Of a stretch of 64,000 nucleotides of DNA, positions 52,481 through 62,221 are shown one piece after another. Location: contig NZ_BOMW01000008.1 in assembly GCF_016862395.1 (NCBI RefSeq), forward strand, positions 91,240-155,239, given 5' to 3'. A program made the position numbers and the translations under genes. Positions within the stretch are counted from its first letter, which is position 1. Each line of letters starts with the position of its first letter. This stretch comes from Actinoplanes siamensis. GTDB taxonomy: Bacteria; Actinomycetota; Actinomycetes; Mycobacteriales; Micromonosporaceae. A model generated the notes under the pieces. It worked only from the letters and a program-made list of their open reading frames with translations. It was not told the origin of the DNA and did no database searches.

Positions 52481-53844
52481 CGCCGGGTTTCCCGGGACAT
52501 GGCCGCGTCCAGCTCGGTGCGGCACAGCGAGCTGAGCGTCAGCCGCCCGAATCCGCCACCGAACAGCGTGATCCGCTCCTGCGACTCCCGCGGCAGCAGC
52601 TCCAGCGCGGTGGCCAGCTCGGCGGCCGCCGCCCGCCCGTCGCCGCGGCGCCGGGCGAGCACGCCCATCCGCAGCCGGGGCATGGCGAAGCCCGGGTCCA
52701 GGTACGCCGCGAGCCGGTACTGCCCGTACGCCTGATCCGGCTGGTCCGCCTCGTCGCAGGTGCCGAGCAGCTGGTGCGCGTCCGGGTCGGGGCCACCCGA
52801 GTCGATCAGCTCCCGGGCGGCGTCCCGGGCCTCCGGGATCCTCCCGACCTGGGCCAGCAGGACGCCGCGCAGCAACAGGTCGTGCGTCGGGGCCAGGTCG
52901 AGCGCCTCGGCGAAGCGCTCGTCACGCAGCAACCGCAGGGCCGCCTCGCGAGGGTCGGCCCGGCGCCGCGGTGGCCTGCGCGCGACGACGATCCGCGGGG
53001 CCGGGTCGGGCGGGGCCGGCGCCGGCACGACCCGGCGGTAGTACACCGTGTCGCCGGCGTCCTCCACGCGGAAACCGGCGGGACGGCTGCCCAGCGTGTC
53101 GGTGTGGCCCAGGAACAGCGCCCCGCCCGGCGCCAGCGAGCCGGTCATCCGCTCCACCAGGCGGGTGGCTGTCGCCTCGGTCAGGTACATCAGCAGGTTG
53201 CGGCAGAAGATCACGTCGTACCGCTCCGGCTGCCAGATCCCCGGATCGTCCGGCCCGGCCACGTTGTGCCCGGCGAAGCGCACCGAGCCGACGACATCAG
53301 GCACAACCTCGAAACCCTCCTTGGTTCGGCGGAACCACCGTTGCCGTACGTCCTGCGGGGTCTCCCGCAGCGACCACTCGGAGTACACCGCCCGGCCGGC
53401 CCGCCGCAGCATCTCCGCGTTCGCGTCGAGCCCCAGCACCGACACGATCCACTCCGGGCCCGGCCGTGCCCGGTGCGCCGCGATGGCCAGCGAGTACGCC
53501 TCCTCGCCGGAGGAGCAGCCGACCGACAGCAGCCGCAGCACCCGCTGCCCGGACCGGGCCTCGATCCGCTCCGGCAGCACCCGCTCGGCGAGCGCGCGGA
53601 ACTGCGAGCCGTGCCGGAAGAAGTAGGTCTCGGTGATGCTCAGCCGCTCGGCGAGGATCGCGATCTCCTCCGGCCAGTCCCGCCCGGCCAGCCGGTTCAG
53701 GTAGTCGTCCTCGGACAGCCGACGGGCCGCGGCCCGCTCGGCCAGCACCGGGAAGATCGGTACCGCCTCGGTGTCGGCGGTGGACCAGCCCAGCCGCTGC
53801 TCCAGGATTCCCCGGAACCGGGCCACGGGCAGGGCCTGCCTCAC
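52477..53844 (-). CDS. cheR: CheR methyltransferase with C-terminal TPR-like region
   Basis: Methylates receptor glutamates with S-adenosylmethionine. It has 455 residues: a CheR N-terminal helical domain, the methyltransferase core with [31 protein letters not shown] and [15 protein letters not shown], and a C-terminal helical repeat region (about 300-440, [40 protein letters not shown]) as in WspC. The gene sits between the two cheW genes and overlaps both by four bases. The TPR part probably aids docking to the array. Confidence 0.93.
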   Translation of the reverse strand: MRQALPVARFRGILEQRLGWSTADTEAVPIFPVLAERAAARRLSEDDYLNRLAGRDWPEEIAILAERLSITETYFFRHGSQFRALAERVLPERIEARSGQRVLRLLSVGCSSGEEAYSLAIAAHRARPGPEWIVSVLGLDANAEMLRRAGRAVYSEWSLRETPQDVRQRWFRRTKEGFEVVPDVVGSVRFAGHNVAGPDDPGIWQPERYDVIFCRNLLMYLTEATATRLVERMTGSLAPGGALFLGHTDTLGSRPAGFRVEDAGDTVYYRRVVPAPAPPDPAPRIVVARRPPRRRADPREAALRLLRDERFAEALDLAPTHDLLLRGVLLAQVGRIPEARDAARELIDSGGPDPDAHQLLGTCDEADQPDQAYGQYRLAAYLDPGFAMPRLRMGVLARRRGDGRAAAAELATALELLPRESQERITLFGGGFGRLTLSSLCRTELDAAMSRETRR

Positions 53845-54314
53845 GCCGCCGCCCCCGTGGCGGTCTCCTGCGCGGCGGTCTCCCAGACCTCGTCCGGGAC
53901 GGTGCGGATGCCGTGCAGCAGCAACAGGGGTTCGGTGCCGACCCGTCCGACCGCCGCGACAAGCGATGTCGACGCGCCGGTGAACATCGTGCCGGGGCCC
54001 TCCGGCGGCGCCGCCCGCACGGTCTGCACCCCGAGCACCGGCCCGGTCGCGCAGACCACCGGTCCGCGCCCGGCGCGCACCGCCACGTACCGATCGATCT
54101 CGGACGTCACCCCTGTCAGCAGACGGGGCACATCGACCACCGGGGAGGGTTCGCCGCGCAGGATCGTCAGGCCCCGGACGTAGGGTGGGGTGCCGGCCAG
54201 CGGGCGCGTCGGCAGCGGGCGCATGGTCTCGACGACCTCGGCGAGGGGCAGCGCGCAGAACAGCGGCCCGGCCCGAAAGACCAGCGCGGCGACCCCAGCC
54301 TCTTGCTGCTCCAC
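53841..54314 (-). CDS. CheW-like coupling protein (first; operon head)
   Basis: A 157-residue CheW-domain protein (LVFRAGPLFCALPLAEVVET, YVRGLTILRGEPSPVVDVPR, VGTEPLLLLHGIRTV). It begins at GTG 54314 and is the first gene of the seven-gene operon. Two dissimilar CheW proteins in one operon match the WspB/WspD pairing. I did not find a clear sigma-28-type promoter in the 146 bases upstream. Confidence 0.87.
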   Translation of the reverse strand: MEQQEAGVAALVFRAGPLFCALPLAEVVETMRPLPTRPLAGTPPYVRGLTILRGEPSPVVDVPRLLTGVTSEIDRYVAVRAGRGPVVCATGPVLGVQTVRAAPPEGPGTMFTGASTSLVAAVGRVGTEPLLLLHGIRTVPDEVWETAAQETATGAAA

Positions 54315-54460
54315 GGTCTCAGGCTAGCCAGGGCGCCCGTGGAATTCGCGAACTTTGCTCGCTTTGGCCTGACAAATACACCACCCCGGCCCGCGTTGCC
54401 GCCTGACCGGCCAGGCGCGGCGTCGCGCCGGGTCCACCGGGCAGCGCGGCCGGCGGTAGC

Positions 54461-54515
54461 CGGCTGGTCCTCACGGTTGTCTCGAGCGTCCCGAGACAAC
54501 CGTGAGGACCAGCCG
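54461..54515. repeat. Perfect 24-bp inverted repeat upstream of the chemosensory operon
   Basis: The gap 54315-54707 has no gene. CGGCTGGTCCTCACGGTTGT (from 54461) continues to 54484 and is matched exactly by its complement at 54492-54515, with a seven-base AGCGTCC loop. A 24-bp perfect stem is longer than ordinary terminators here and less G+C-rich than its surroundings. It could insulate the operon, form a cruciform, or be the remnant of a mobile element. Confidence 0.85.
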
Positions 54516-54632
54516 AGGAGCGCGAGCCGCGTGGTGGGCGTGCGTGGGCCGCAGCCTCGCGGACCGCTGACCGGCGTGGGGCGCGCTGTGCGGGACCCGG
54601 CGCCGGGTTCGAGCCCGGGCGGCTGGCGGATG

Positions 54633-54678
54633 GGCCGGCTCCGGAGGGCGGCCGCCCTTCCGCGCGCCGGAGCCGGCC
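54633..54678 (-). terminator. Nested hairpin after the acyltransferase gene
   Basis: A 12-bp perfect stem (GGCCGGCTCCGG with CCGGAGCCGGCC) encloses a second perfect palindrome AGGGCGG/CCGCCCT. It begins 29 bases beyond the acyltransferase stop on the minus strand. Confidence 0.75.
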
Positions 54679-54707
54679 GGCTCACCGTGCCCCCGGGAGG
54701 TGCGACG

Positions 54708-56090
54708 TCAGTCCTTCGACGCCCACCACGTGGGGATCAGGGATTCCTCCTGCTTGCGGGCCTTGCGGGCCTTGCCGGACCTCGGCCGGCGGCCGGCCAC
54801 CGGCAGGTCCGGCGACTTGGTCTCCGCGACGTCCGAGGGAGACGCTGCCGCGCCGGTGGCCGAGGCGGCCGGGAGGTCGAGCGTCGCGGGAGGGCGGCCG
54901 GCCCGTGGCGAACCTTCGCGACCGACCTCGGACCAGCCGGCGTGCGGATGGCCGTCGCGATCCACCTCGGGCCACCCGGCCGGCACCGGCCCGGAGAAGG
55001 TGGCCACCGGCGGTACGGACCGCTCCGGGCGGGCAGCCGCCGGGGGAGAGGTGTCCGGCCAGAGCCGGGGCCGGCGCTGGGCGGCCAGGTCCTCGACCCA
55101 GCCGAAGAGCACGACGGCCACCGCGGTCAGCGCCAGCGCGACCGTCAGCGTGACAGGTTTCTCCAGGTGGCCCAGGTCGTCGACGGTGAGGAAGGTGAGA
55201 ATCGGCCAGATCGCGGCGATGGCCAGGTTGTGCCAGAGGTAGACGGTCACCGCGCGGGCGTTGAGCAGGGTGACCGCGCGGTCCAGCGGGCGGAGTCTGG
55301 CGAGCCAGGCCATGCCGGGCTGCCAGCGGAGGAAGAGCAGCACGAAGGCGAGCGAGTACAGCGACTGCGACTCGGAGACGTCGTTCAGGTCCCAGGCGTC
55401 CTCGCCCTGGTGACCCTGCTGGTAGTAGAGCGCGGCGCCGGCCAGCACCGCGGCCAGGAAGACCACGGTCGCCGGCGCGAGCCTGCGCAGCCGGCCGTCG
55501 CGGTGGGCGAAGCCGGTGATCCAGCACGCGGCGTAGGTGACGAAGTCCCACATCACCACGTCCGCGGTCTCCGGCAGCTCCAAGCCGCTGCGGTCGATCA
55601 TCGCGATGGCGGCGAACGGGACGATCACCAGTAGCCAGCATGCCGGGCCGAGTTTCTTCCAGAGCAACCACAGGGCCGGCGAGAGGGCGATGAACCAGAC
55701 GTACGCCCGGATGTACCAGAGCGGCTCCCAGGCGTCGATGGCCAGCTCGCTGCCGGGCGGGTCGCCGAGCGGCAGGACCCAGAAGGCGAGCTTCCACCAC
55801 GTGAACGGGTGCTCGCCGTCCTCCTCCCGCGCCCAGCCCGCGGCGATCATCACCGGCACGGCGAGGAGCCCGAGCAGCCACAGCGGCGGAAGCAGCCGGC
55901 GCAGCCGGGACGTCACCACCCCGGTGGCGGGCCGCCGCTCCAGGGACGCCGCGGTCAGTGATCCGGCCAGGGCGAACATGACCCCCATCGCGGGCATCAC
56001 GATCGACAGCCAGGACCAGCCGAAGAGGTGGTAGACGATCACCCGGAGGATTGCCGCGGCACGAAGCAGATCCAGGTATCGGTTGCGCAC
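54708..56090 (-). CDS. Acyltransferase-3 (OafA-like) membrane protein
   Basis: A 460-residue integral membrane acyltransferase with about ten to eleven helices. The family's N-terminal pattern YLDLLRAAAILRVIVYHLFG includes the conserved His. The central loop DAWEPLWYIRAYVWFIALSP and TVYLWHNLAIAAIWPILTFL follow. The last ~110 residues form a charged, proline-rich cytoplasmic tail ending in a basic patch (GKARKARKQEE). GTG 56090 is chosen, because upstream frame extension is arginine-rich and unlike a leader. It probably acylates a wall or surface polysaccharide. Confidence 0.85.
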   Translation of the reverse strand: MRNRYLDLLRAAAILRVIVYHLFGWSWLSIVMPAMGVMFALAGSLTAASLERRPATGVVTSRLRRLLPPLWLLGLLAVPVMIAAGWAREEDGEHPFTWWKLAFWVLPLGDPPGSELAIDAWEPLWYIRAYVWFIALSPALWLLWKKLGPACWLLVIVPFAAIAMIDRSGLELPETADVVMWDFVTYAACWITGFAHRDGRLRRLAPATVVFLAAVLAGAALYYQQGHQGEDAWDLNDVSESQSLYSLAFVLLFLRWQPGMAWLARLRPLDRAVTLLNARAVTVYLWHNLAIAAIWPILTFLTVDDLGHLEKPVTLTVALALTAVAVVLFGWVEDLAAQRRPRLWPDTSPPAAARPERSVPPVATFSGPVPAGWPEVDRDGHPHAGWSEVGREGSPRAGRPPATLDLPAASATGAAASPSDVAETKSPDLPVAGRRPRSGKARKARKQEESLIPTWWASKD

Positions 56091-56391
56091 CTGGGGAACC
56101 GTAGTCAGGGCCCGGCGGGAATCGGGACATCCGGCCGGTCGGCAAGAGCGCCTCACCGGATTACCCCGATAGCGGGAACTGTGCCGGAATCCAGTGCGAT
56201 TGTGCGACGCGCGTGCGTGGCCGTTTCCGGACTTTGCGCTGCTCAGGTCGTACGGGCAAATGGTTTTGCGAACGGCCTGGGGCAACGGCGGACCCGGCGG
56301 CGAAGTGACCGCCCCGCGTCTGTGACGTTGGTCAACTCCGTGAGCGCCCCGGAAAAGGCGGGGCGCCTGACGGAATGGGATCGACGACGTT
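56091..56391. other. Divergent gap between acyltransferase and CAP genes
   Basis: No gene is visible. A perfect 8-bp hairpin (GCGCCCCG/CGGGGCGC, 56344-56366) lies 25 bases before the CAP start, in the likely 5' leader. I looked for a c-di-AMP (ydaO) riboswitch, common ahead of actinobacterial wall hydrolases, and did not recognise one. Confidence 0.5.
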
Positions 56392-57213
56392 ATGCGCAAG
56401 TCTCTGGTTGTGCTCGGCGTGGCCGCCACCGCCCTGATCGCGGGTGGGGTCGTCACGACACGCGCGATGGCGCAGGAGCCGCCGGACGCGTTCGCGGGGC
56501 TCGGCGTCTTCGGGATGCCGGTGGTGGTCGTGGACGACGGCTACCAGGAGGAGCCCGCCGTCGGCGACGATCCGCCGGACCTGCCGGAGACCGAGCCGTC
56601 CGAGCCGTCCGAGCCCTCCGAGCCGTCCGAGCCGGTCCCGCCCGGCCCGCGGTCGCCGGCGAGCGGCCCGGCGGCGGAAGCTTCCGGCGAGACCGTGCGG
56701 CAGGCGCCGCCCGCGCGGATCAAGGCCGTCGTCCCGCGGAAGAACTACGGGTTCGCCGCGGCCGCCGACCCGATCGCCGCCTCGCACACCCCGGTCACCC
56801 CGGAGAGCATCTCGTCCAGCCCGGTCTCCCCGGTCCAGCAACAGGTTCTCGCTCTGGTCAACCGCTATCGCGGGAGGGCCGGCTGCGACCCGGTGACCGT
56901 CGACCGCCGGCTGATCGACGCGGCCAACCGGCACGCCGCCGACATGGCCCGCCGGCACTACTTCGAGCACGAGTCCCCGGACGGCGGGCGACCCGGCGAC
57001 CGGGTCAGCGAGGCCGGCTACCGGTGGAGCCGGTACGGGGAGAACATCGCCCGTGGGCAGGTCAGCCCGTGGGAGGCGATGGCCGGCTGGATGCGCAGCC
57101 CGGGTCACCGGCAGAACATCCTCGACTGCCGCCTGGACCAGATGGGCGTCGGACTGGCCATCGCCCGCGACAAGACCCCGTACTGGGTCCAGGACCTCGC
57201 CAGCCCCAGGTAA
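56392..57213 (+). CDS. Secreted CAP/SCP-domain protein
   Basis: A 273-residue exported protein. The signal peptide ends near AMA (about residue 27). A low-complexity region holds a Pro-Ser-Glu repeat (EPSEPSEPSEPSEP, encoded by an imperfect 9-bp repeat near 56592). The CAP domain (about 145-270) has LALVNRYRGRAGCDPVTVDR, a HAADMARRHYFEHESPDGGR site with two His/Glu ligands, RYGENIARG and MRSPGHRQNILDC. Two Cys could form a disulfide. CAP proteins bind lipids or metals; no enzymatic function is certain. ATG 56392. Confidence 0.9.
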   Translation: MRKSLVVLGVAATALIAGGVVTTRAMAQEPPDAFAGLGVFGMPVVVVDDGYQEEPAVGDDPPDLPETEPSEPSEPSEPSEPVPPGPRSPASGPAAEASGETVRQAPPARIKAVVPRKNYGFAAAADPIAASHTPVTPESISSSPVSPVQQQVLALVNRYRGRAGCDPVTVDRRLIDAANRHAADMARRHYFEHESPDGGRPGDRVSEAGYRWSRYGENIARGQVSPWEAMAGWMRSPGHRQNILDCRLDQMGVGLAIARDKTPYWVQDLASPR

Positions 57214-57248
57214 CCGCAACGCAACTCCCCAGGAAGTCAACCGCACGC

Positions 57249-57272
57249 CCGGGATGCCGTATGGCATCCCGG
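57249..57272 (+). terminator. Terminator after the CAP gene
   Basis: CCGGGATGCC-GTAT-GGCATCCCGG, a perfect 10-bp stem with a four-base loop followed by ATT, 36 bases after the CAP stop. Confidence 0.8.
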
Positions 57273-57357
57273 ATTCATGTCACGGTCTGTGCCCCGATCG
57301 TCGTCGGGGGACAGGTGTGCTTCGATGTGCGCACGACACTCCTGGGGAGGATGTGAT

Positions 57358-58110
57358 TTGACAGTGAAACGTGTTACCGCACGTCTCGCGACGGCCGCGA
57401 CAGCCGTCGTGGTGGGCGGCGGTCTCGGCGCGTTCGCCCTGACCCCGGCCGGCGCCGGGGCCGCGGTGCGGACCGCGCCGGTGGCCACCACGGTGGTCAC
57501 CAGGGCGGCCGCCTCCTCGTGCGCCACCGGCAAGTACCAGAAGCAGGTCGAGACCTACCTGAAGAAGCTGGGTGGGTACGGCACGATCACGGTCGACGGC
57601 AAGCAGTCGAAGGCGGACTGCGCCGCGATCGTCAAGTTCCAGAAGCGGTTCGGCATCCAGCCGGCCGCGGGCCTGGCCGGCCCGACCACCTTCGACGTCG
57701 CCAAGCGCCTGGCGTCGACGAAGACGTCGGCCTGCAAAGCCAACAAGAAGGGCATCACCTTCTGCATCGATCTCACCCACCAGACGACGTGGGTGATGAA
57801 GGACGCGAAGGTCTACGTCAAGCCCACCGTCACGCGCACCGGTATGAAGGGCTACCGGACACCGGCCGGCACCTTCAAGATCAACAAGCGGACGAAGAAG
57901 GAGTGGTCCGACCCGTACCACGTCTGGCTGCCCTACTGGCAGCGCTTCATCGGCGGGCGCGGGTTCCACCAGACCACCACGTACATCCACGACAAGTGGC
58001 GTGGTTCGCACGGTTGCGTCAACCTGCTGCCGCAGGACGCCAAGCAGTACTACGGCATCGGCAAGATCGGCTCGGTGGTGAAGGTGTTCGGGCGCCGTCC
58101 CGGCACCTGA
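57358..58110 (+). CDS. L,D-transpeptidase with peptidoglycan-binding domain
   Basis: A 250-residue secreted wall-crosslinking enzyme. A signal peptide (to about AGA, residue 32) is followed by a PG_binding_1 domain (YQKQVETYLKKLGGYGTITV, AIVKFQKRFGIQPA) and a YkuD domain with the catalytic SHGCVNL motif (His and Cys both present), preceded by GFHQTTTYIHD. The start is TTG 57358, six bases after GGGAGG; the longer frame from 57277 is not needed. It makes 3-3 crosslinks or attaches wall proteins. Confidence 0.91.
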   Translation: MTVKRVTARLATAATAVVVGGGLGAFALTPAGAGAAVRTAPVATTVVTRAAASSCATGKYQKQVETYLKKLGGYGTITVDGKQSKADCAAIVKFQKRFGIQPAAGLAGPTTFDVAKRLASTKTSACKANKKGITFCIDLTHQTTWVMKDAKVYVKPTVTRTGMKGYRTPAGTFKINKRTKKEWSDPYHVWLPYWQRFIGGRGFHQTTTYIHDKWRGSHGCVNLLPQDAKQYYGIGKIGSVVKVFGRRPGT

Positions 58111-58126
58111 TCCGATCGCGCGAGCT

Positions 58127-58157
58127 CGGGCCGCCCCAACACCAAAGGGGCGGCCCG
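58127..58157 (+). terminator. Terminator after the L,D-transpeptidase gene
   Basis: CGGGCCGCCCC and GGGGCGGCCCG form a perfect 11-bp stem with a nine-base A-rich loop, then TTCCGCTTT. Confidence 0.85.
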
Positions 58158-58188
58158 TTCCGCTTTCCCTGGCATAGAGTGGCCTCTT

Positions 58189-59487
58189 GTGTCTGGCACC
58201 CACTCCCGGGGCGCGCTCCTCGCCGGCGGAACCCTGGTGCTGCTACTGCTGACCGCTGCCAGCTGCGAAGAAGGCGATCCGGGGGTACGCGTCGGCGCCG
58301 CCATCGTGGGCACCGTGGAAGAGGTCGTGGAGGCGCCGGGATCGGTGACCGCGCGGGCCACGGCGACCGTCACCGCGCCGGCCGCCGGGACCGTCGGCGA
58401 CCTGCGGGTGGAGCCCGGCGACCGGGTGGCCGAAGGGGACGTGCTGGCCGTGATCGACTCGCCGGAACTGCGGCAGCGGCGCGACGCCGCGCTCACGACG
58501 CTGGACCGGCTCCCGCCCCGCGCAGGCGGGCCCGTGGGCGACTTCACCGAGGTCCGCAGACGCACCGACGAGCGGGCCGGGTTGGCGTTCGAGCAGGCCT
58601 TCGCGGCCGCTGACCGGATCGCCGACCCGGCTCTCCGGGAAGCGTTGCGGCAGCAGGTCGATGCGGCGCGGGCGCAGTACCGGTCGGCGTCGGCCGCCGT
58701 TGACGCCGCCTTCCGCGCGGTCCAGCGCGGGGTCGCCGCGCTCGGGGAGGCGGTCTCCGCACTGTCCGCGGCGCAACAGCTGCAGGCCCGGCAGGCGTAC
58801 GACCTGGCCGACGCCGCCGTCGACGCGCTGACCCTGAGAGCTCCGATAGCCGGACTGGTGCAGCTCGGCGGCCGGCCGTCGCCACGCTCGGGCAATCTGC
58901 CGGCCCTGGTGGCGAACGGCGGCGAAGGCGCCGACCCGCCGATCTCCGAAGGCGCGTACGTGGCCCCCGGCACGCCGGTGGCGACAGTGGTGGACGCGGG
59001 ACGCCCCGGACTCGCCGCGGAGGTCGACGAGACAGACGTCCTGCTGGTCCAACCCGGCGTGGCGGCGGACGCCGAACTCGACGCGGCGACCGGCGCCACC
59101 TACCCGGCGACGGTCCGCTCGGTCGACCTGCTGCCGACCGCCTCCACCGCGGGTGGCGTCTCCTACCGGGTCCGGCTCGACCTGGGCGAGGGCAGGTACA
59201 CCGACGGCCGGGGAGCGGCGCCGGCGCCCCGCCCCGGGATGAGCGCGGTCGTGCGCCTGCGGGTCCGCCGGGTCGACGACGCGGTCACCGTGCCGGCCTC
59301 GGCGGTGGTCAGCGCCGACGGGCGGGACACCGTCTGGGCGGTGCGGGACGGCCACTACCAGCGGGTGCCCGTCCGGATCGGGATCGAGGGCGAGGAGTCC
59401 GTACAGATAATCTCCGGTGTCGTCGCCGGCCAGAAGATCGTCGTGGCCGGCGCCGACCGGGTGAAGCCGGGCGGCGAGGCCCCGTGA
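58189..59487 (+). CDS. Efflux periplasmic adaptor (MacA/HlyD-like) lipoprotein
   Basis: A 432-residue membrane-fusion-type subunit. The leader ends TAASC (near residue 26), probably a lipobox. A biotinyl-lipoyl-like domain follows ([21 protein letters not shown]), then a helical hairpin (about 90-210, rich in Ala and Gln), the second lipoyl half ([10 protein letters not shown]) and beta-barrel domains. It begins GTG 58189 and overlaps the ATPase gene by four bases. In a Gram-positive the adaptor may serve as an extracellular gate or sensor for the MacB-like permease two genes on. Confidence 0.87.
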   Translation: MSGTHSRGALLAGGTLVLLLLTAASCEEGDPGVRVGAAIVGTVEEVVEAPGSVTARATATVTAPAAGTVGDLRVEPGDRVAEGDVLAVIDSPELRQRRDAALTTLDRLPPRAGGPVGDFTEVRRRTDERAGLAFEQAFAAADRIADPALREALRQQVDAARAQYRSASAAVDAAFRAVQRGVAALGEAVSALSAAQQLQARQAYDLADAAVDALTLRAPIAGLVQLGGRPSPRSGNLPALVANGGEGADPPISEGAYVAPGTPVATVVDAGRPGLAAEVDETDVLLVQPGVAADAELDAATGATYPATVRSVDLLPTASTAGGVSYRVRLDLGEGRYTDGRGAAPAPRPGMSAVVRLRVRRVDDAVTVPASAVVSADGRDTVWAVRDGHYQRVPVRIGIEGEESVQIISGVVAGQKIVVAGADRVKPGGEAP

Positions 59488-60146
59488 GCGTCGTCGCCAC
59501 CGACGTGAGCCGCGTCTACCACCTGGACGGCGTCTCCGTCCCGGCGCTGCGCGGGGTGTCGCTCACCGTCGAGGCCGGCGACTACCTGGCCGTCGTCGGC
59601 GCCTCCGGCTCCGGCAAATCCACCCTGATGCACCTGATCGGCGGGCTGGACCGGCCGACCGGCGGCACCCTGCTGATCGGCGGCCGGGACGTCGCCGGGC
59701 TCACCCCGAACGAGCTCGCCGAGCTGCGCAACACCACCATCGGCTTCGTCTTCCAGTCGTTCCACCTGCTGCCCCGCACCACCGCCCAGGACAATGTGGC
59801 GCTGCCACTGGTCTACCGCGGCGCCGGCCGCCGGGAACGCCGGGCCCGAGCCGCCGCGATGCTGGACCGCGTCGGGCTGGCCCACCGCATGACGCACCGG
59901 CCCAGCCAGCTCTCCGGCGGCGAGCAGCAGCGGGTCGCGATCGCGCGGGCGCTGGTCACCGGCCCGTCCCTGTTGCTGGCCGACGAGCCCACCGGAAACC
60001 TGGACTCGGCGACCGGGCAGGCCATCCTGACGCTGCTGGAGTCGCTCAACGCCGAAGGTGTCGCCGTCGTCCTGGTCACCCATGACCGGGACGTGGCGGC
60101 CCGGGCCCGCCGGCAGATCCTGATGCGTGACGGCCGGATCTTATGA
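59484..60146 (+). CDS. MacB-type ABC ATPase
   Basis: A 220-residue stand-alone ATPase: Walker A (GASGSGKST), signature ([15 protein letters not shown]), Walker B (LLLADEPTG), H-loop (LVTHDR). It lies between the adaptor gene and the permease gene, each overlapping by four bases, so the three form one translational unit. GTG 59484 starts it. It is distinct from the two LolD-like ATPases in the window, being shorter and adaptor-associated. Confidence 0.93.
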   Translation: MSVVATDVSRVYHLDGVSVPALRGVSLTVEAGDYLAVVGASGSGKSTLMHLIGGLDRPTGGTLLIGGRDVAGLTPNELAELRNTTIGFVFQSFHLLPRTTAQDNVALPLVYRGAGRRERRARAAAMLDRVGLAHRMTHRPSQLSGGEQQRVAIARALVTGPSLLLADEPTGNLDSATGQAILTLLESLNAEGVAVVLVTHDRDVAARARRQILMRDGRIL

Positions 60147-61327
60147 GGCTCGCCGAGGCCTGGCGGGTGGCGCTGGACGCGCTGCGGGCCAACCGCCTAC
60201 GGAGCCTGCTCACCATGCTCGGCGTGGTCATCGGCGTGGCGGCGGTCGTCGCGCTCGTCGCCATCGGCACCGGGACCAAACAGCAGATCGAACGCCAGGT
60301 CGAAGGACTGGGCAGCAACCTGCTGATCGTCGTGCCGGGCCGGCTCGACGCCGGCAGCGCCCCGGCCAGCTCGCCGCTGACCCTGGACGACGTGGAAACG
60401 GTCACCCGGGTGGTCGGCGACCGCTGGCGCGTCGCCGTGACCATCGCGTCCGGGGAGACCGTCCGCGCCGGGCGGCGCTCCCGGTTCGCCAGCATGCAGG
60501 GCGTCCTGGAGACCACACCGGCGGTCTTCGCCCGCGGCCTGGACCGGGGCGCCTACCTGACCCGCACCGACGTCAGCACCGGCCGGCGGGTGGCGGTGCT
60601 CGGCGCGGGGGTGGCCCGGACGCTGTTCGGCGAACGGGACCCGGTCGGGCGGCAGATCACCATCGGCGGCGTGCGGTTCCGGGTGATCGGCACGTTCCGG
60701 CCGCTCGGGCAGAGCCTCGGCGTGGACCGGGACAACGAGGTGCACGTACCGGTGACCGCCGCGCAGCGGCTCCTCGGCACCGACCGCGTCGACGGCCTCG
60801 CCATCCGGGCCCCCGACCGGGAACGCGTCGGCCGGCTCGGCCGGGACGTGGTCGCGGCCCTGGTGAGCCGGCACCCGGACACCAGGTTCAGCACTGTCAC
60901 CCAGGAGCAGATCCTCGGCGTGCTCGGCGACATCCTCGGCGTGCTGACCGGGGTGCTCGCCGCGATCGCCGGGATCAGCCTGCTGGTCGGCGGCGTCGGC
61001 GTGTCGAACATCATGCTGGTCTCGGTACGCGAGCGGACCAGGGAGATCGGGCTGCGCAAGGCGGTCGGCGCGCACCCGCGCGACATCGGTGTCCAGTTCC
61101 TCCTGGAAGCGGTCCTGCTGACCACCACCGGGGGAGTGCTCGGCATGTTGCTCGGCGCGGCCGCCGCCGTGCTGGTCGACGCGCTCAGCCCGGTGCCGGC
61201 CGCGCTGACCTGGTGGTCCATGGCCCTGGCGTTCTCCGTGTCCGCGGGCGTTGGCATCATCTTCGGCGTCGTCCCGGCACAGCGGGCCGGCCGGCTCGAT
61301 CCGGTGGTGGCCCTACGAACGGAGTAA
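60143..61327 (+). CDS. MacB-type permease
   Basis: A 394-residue permease with one N-terminal helix, a MacB periplasmic core domain (about 45-260) and a C-terminal three-helix FtsX domain (residues ~275-390: [37 protein letters not shown]). This is the four-helix MacB type, unlike the ten-helix permeases elsewhere in the window. ATG 60143. Together with its neighbours it forms a MacAB-like exporter, possibly for antibiotics or lipids. Confidence 0.92.
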   Translation: MRLAEAWRVALDALRANRLRSLLTMLGVVIGVAAVVALVAIGTGTKQQIERQVEGLGSNLLIVVPGRLDAGSAPASSPLTLDDVETVTRVVGDRWRVAVTIASGETVRAGRRSRFASMQGVLETTPAVFARGLDRGAYLTRTDVSTGRRVAVLGAGVARTLFGERDPVGRQITIGGVRFRVIGTFRPLGQSLGVDRDNEVHVPVTAAQRLLGTDRVDGLAIRAPDRERVGRLGRDVVAALVSRHPDTRFSTVTQEQILGVLGDILGVLTGVLAAIAGISLLVGGVGVSNIMLVSVRERTREIGLRKAVGAHPRDIGVQFLLEAVLLTTTGGVLGMLLGAAAAVLVDALSPVPAALTWWSMALAFSVSAGVGIIFGVVPAQRAGRLDPVVALRTE

Positions 61328-61330
61328 CAG

Positions 61331-62191
61331 ATGAAACGGGTACCCGCGCCGCTGCTGGTCCTGGCCGCGATCGCCTCGGTCCAGCTCGGCAGCGCGGTGG
61401 CCCGGACCCTCTTCGACGACCTCGGCGCGTCCGGCGTCACGTTCCTGCGGCTGGCCGTCGCCGCCGTCCTCCTCGGCGTGCTCACCCGGCCGGACGTGCG
61501 GTCCTGGTCGCTCGCGCAGTGGCGGGCCGCCGCCCTGCTCGGCATCGCCATGGGCAGCATGAACCTGGTCTTCTACCTGGCCATCCAGACCGTCCCGCTG
61601 GGCACCGCGGTGACCGTCGAGTTCCTCGGCCCGCTGCTGCTCGCGCTGGTGCAGACCCGCCGGCTGCCCGACCTGGTCTGGGCGCTGCTGGCCGGCGCCG
61701 GAGTGGTGCTGCTGGGCCTGCACTCCGGAGGCTCCGCCCCGCTCGGCGGCCTGGTGCTGGCGCTGGTCGCCGGACTCTGCTGGGCCGGGTACATCGTGTT
61801 CAGCGCGCGGGTCGGCGCGCTGATCCCGGGCACCGGCGGCCTGGCCGTGTCGCTGGCCGTCGGCGCGCTGCTGGTCGCCCCGTTCGGCCTGGGCGGGGCG
61901 AGCGCCGTCCTGGGCCACCCGCACCTGCTACTCGGCGGGACGGCGGTGGCCCTGCTCTCCTCGGTGATCTCGTACGGCCTGGAGCTGAACGCCCTGCGCC
62001 GCGTCCCCACCCGGGTCTTCGGCATCCTGATGAGCCTGGAACCGGCCGCCGCCGCGCTCGCCGGGCTGCTCGTCCTCGGCCAGCGGCTCGGTCGGGTCGA
62101 GGTGGTCGCGCTGGTCCTGGTCACGCTGGCCAGCGTCGGCGTCACGCTGGGCCGCCGGGCCGCCGTGGAGCGCGAGGTCGTGCCGGTCTGA
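61331..62191 (+). CDS. EamA/RhtA-like exporter
   Basis: A 286-residue DMT transporter with ten helices in two repeats (FLRLAVAAVLLGVLTRPDVR, VEFLGPLLLALVQTR, LMSLEPAAAALAGLLVLGQR). It resembles RhtA, a threonine/homoserine exporter. ATG 61331 is three bases after the MacB stop, so it may share the efflux operon. Its paralogue at 39005 is only distantly similar. Confidence 0.88.
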   Translation: MKRVPAPLLVLAAIASVQLGSAVARTLFDDLGASGVTFLRLAVAAVLLGVLTRPDVRSWSLAQWRAAALLGIAMGSMNLVFYLAIQTVPLGTAVTVEFLGPLLLALVQTRRLPDLVWALLAGAGVVLLGLHSGGSAPLGGLVLALVAGLCWAGYIVFSARVGALIPGTGGLAVSLAVGALLVAPFGLGGASAVLGHPHLLLGGTAVALLSSVISYGLELNALRRVPTRVFGILMSLEPAAAALAGLLVLGQRLGRVEVVALVLVTLASVGVTLGRRAAVEREVVPV

Positions 62192-62221
62192 GCGGCCGGC
62201 CGCGGCCGGGCCGGGTCGTCG

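Noticed and set aside
54315..54460. Sigma-28-type flagellar promoter ahead of the chemosensory operon
   Set aside because: I looked for the GCCGAT-type -10 with the matching -35 and found no convincing pair, in keeping with a non-flagellar role.
56091..56391. c-di-AMP (ydaO) riboswitch ahead of the CAP protein
   Set aside because: Such switches precede many actinobacterial wall-lytic genes, but I could not find its conserved core here; only a small hairpin is visible.
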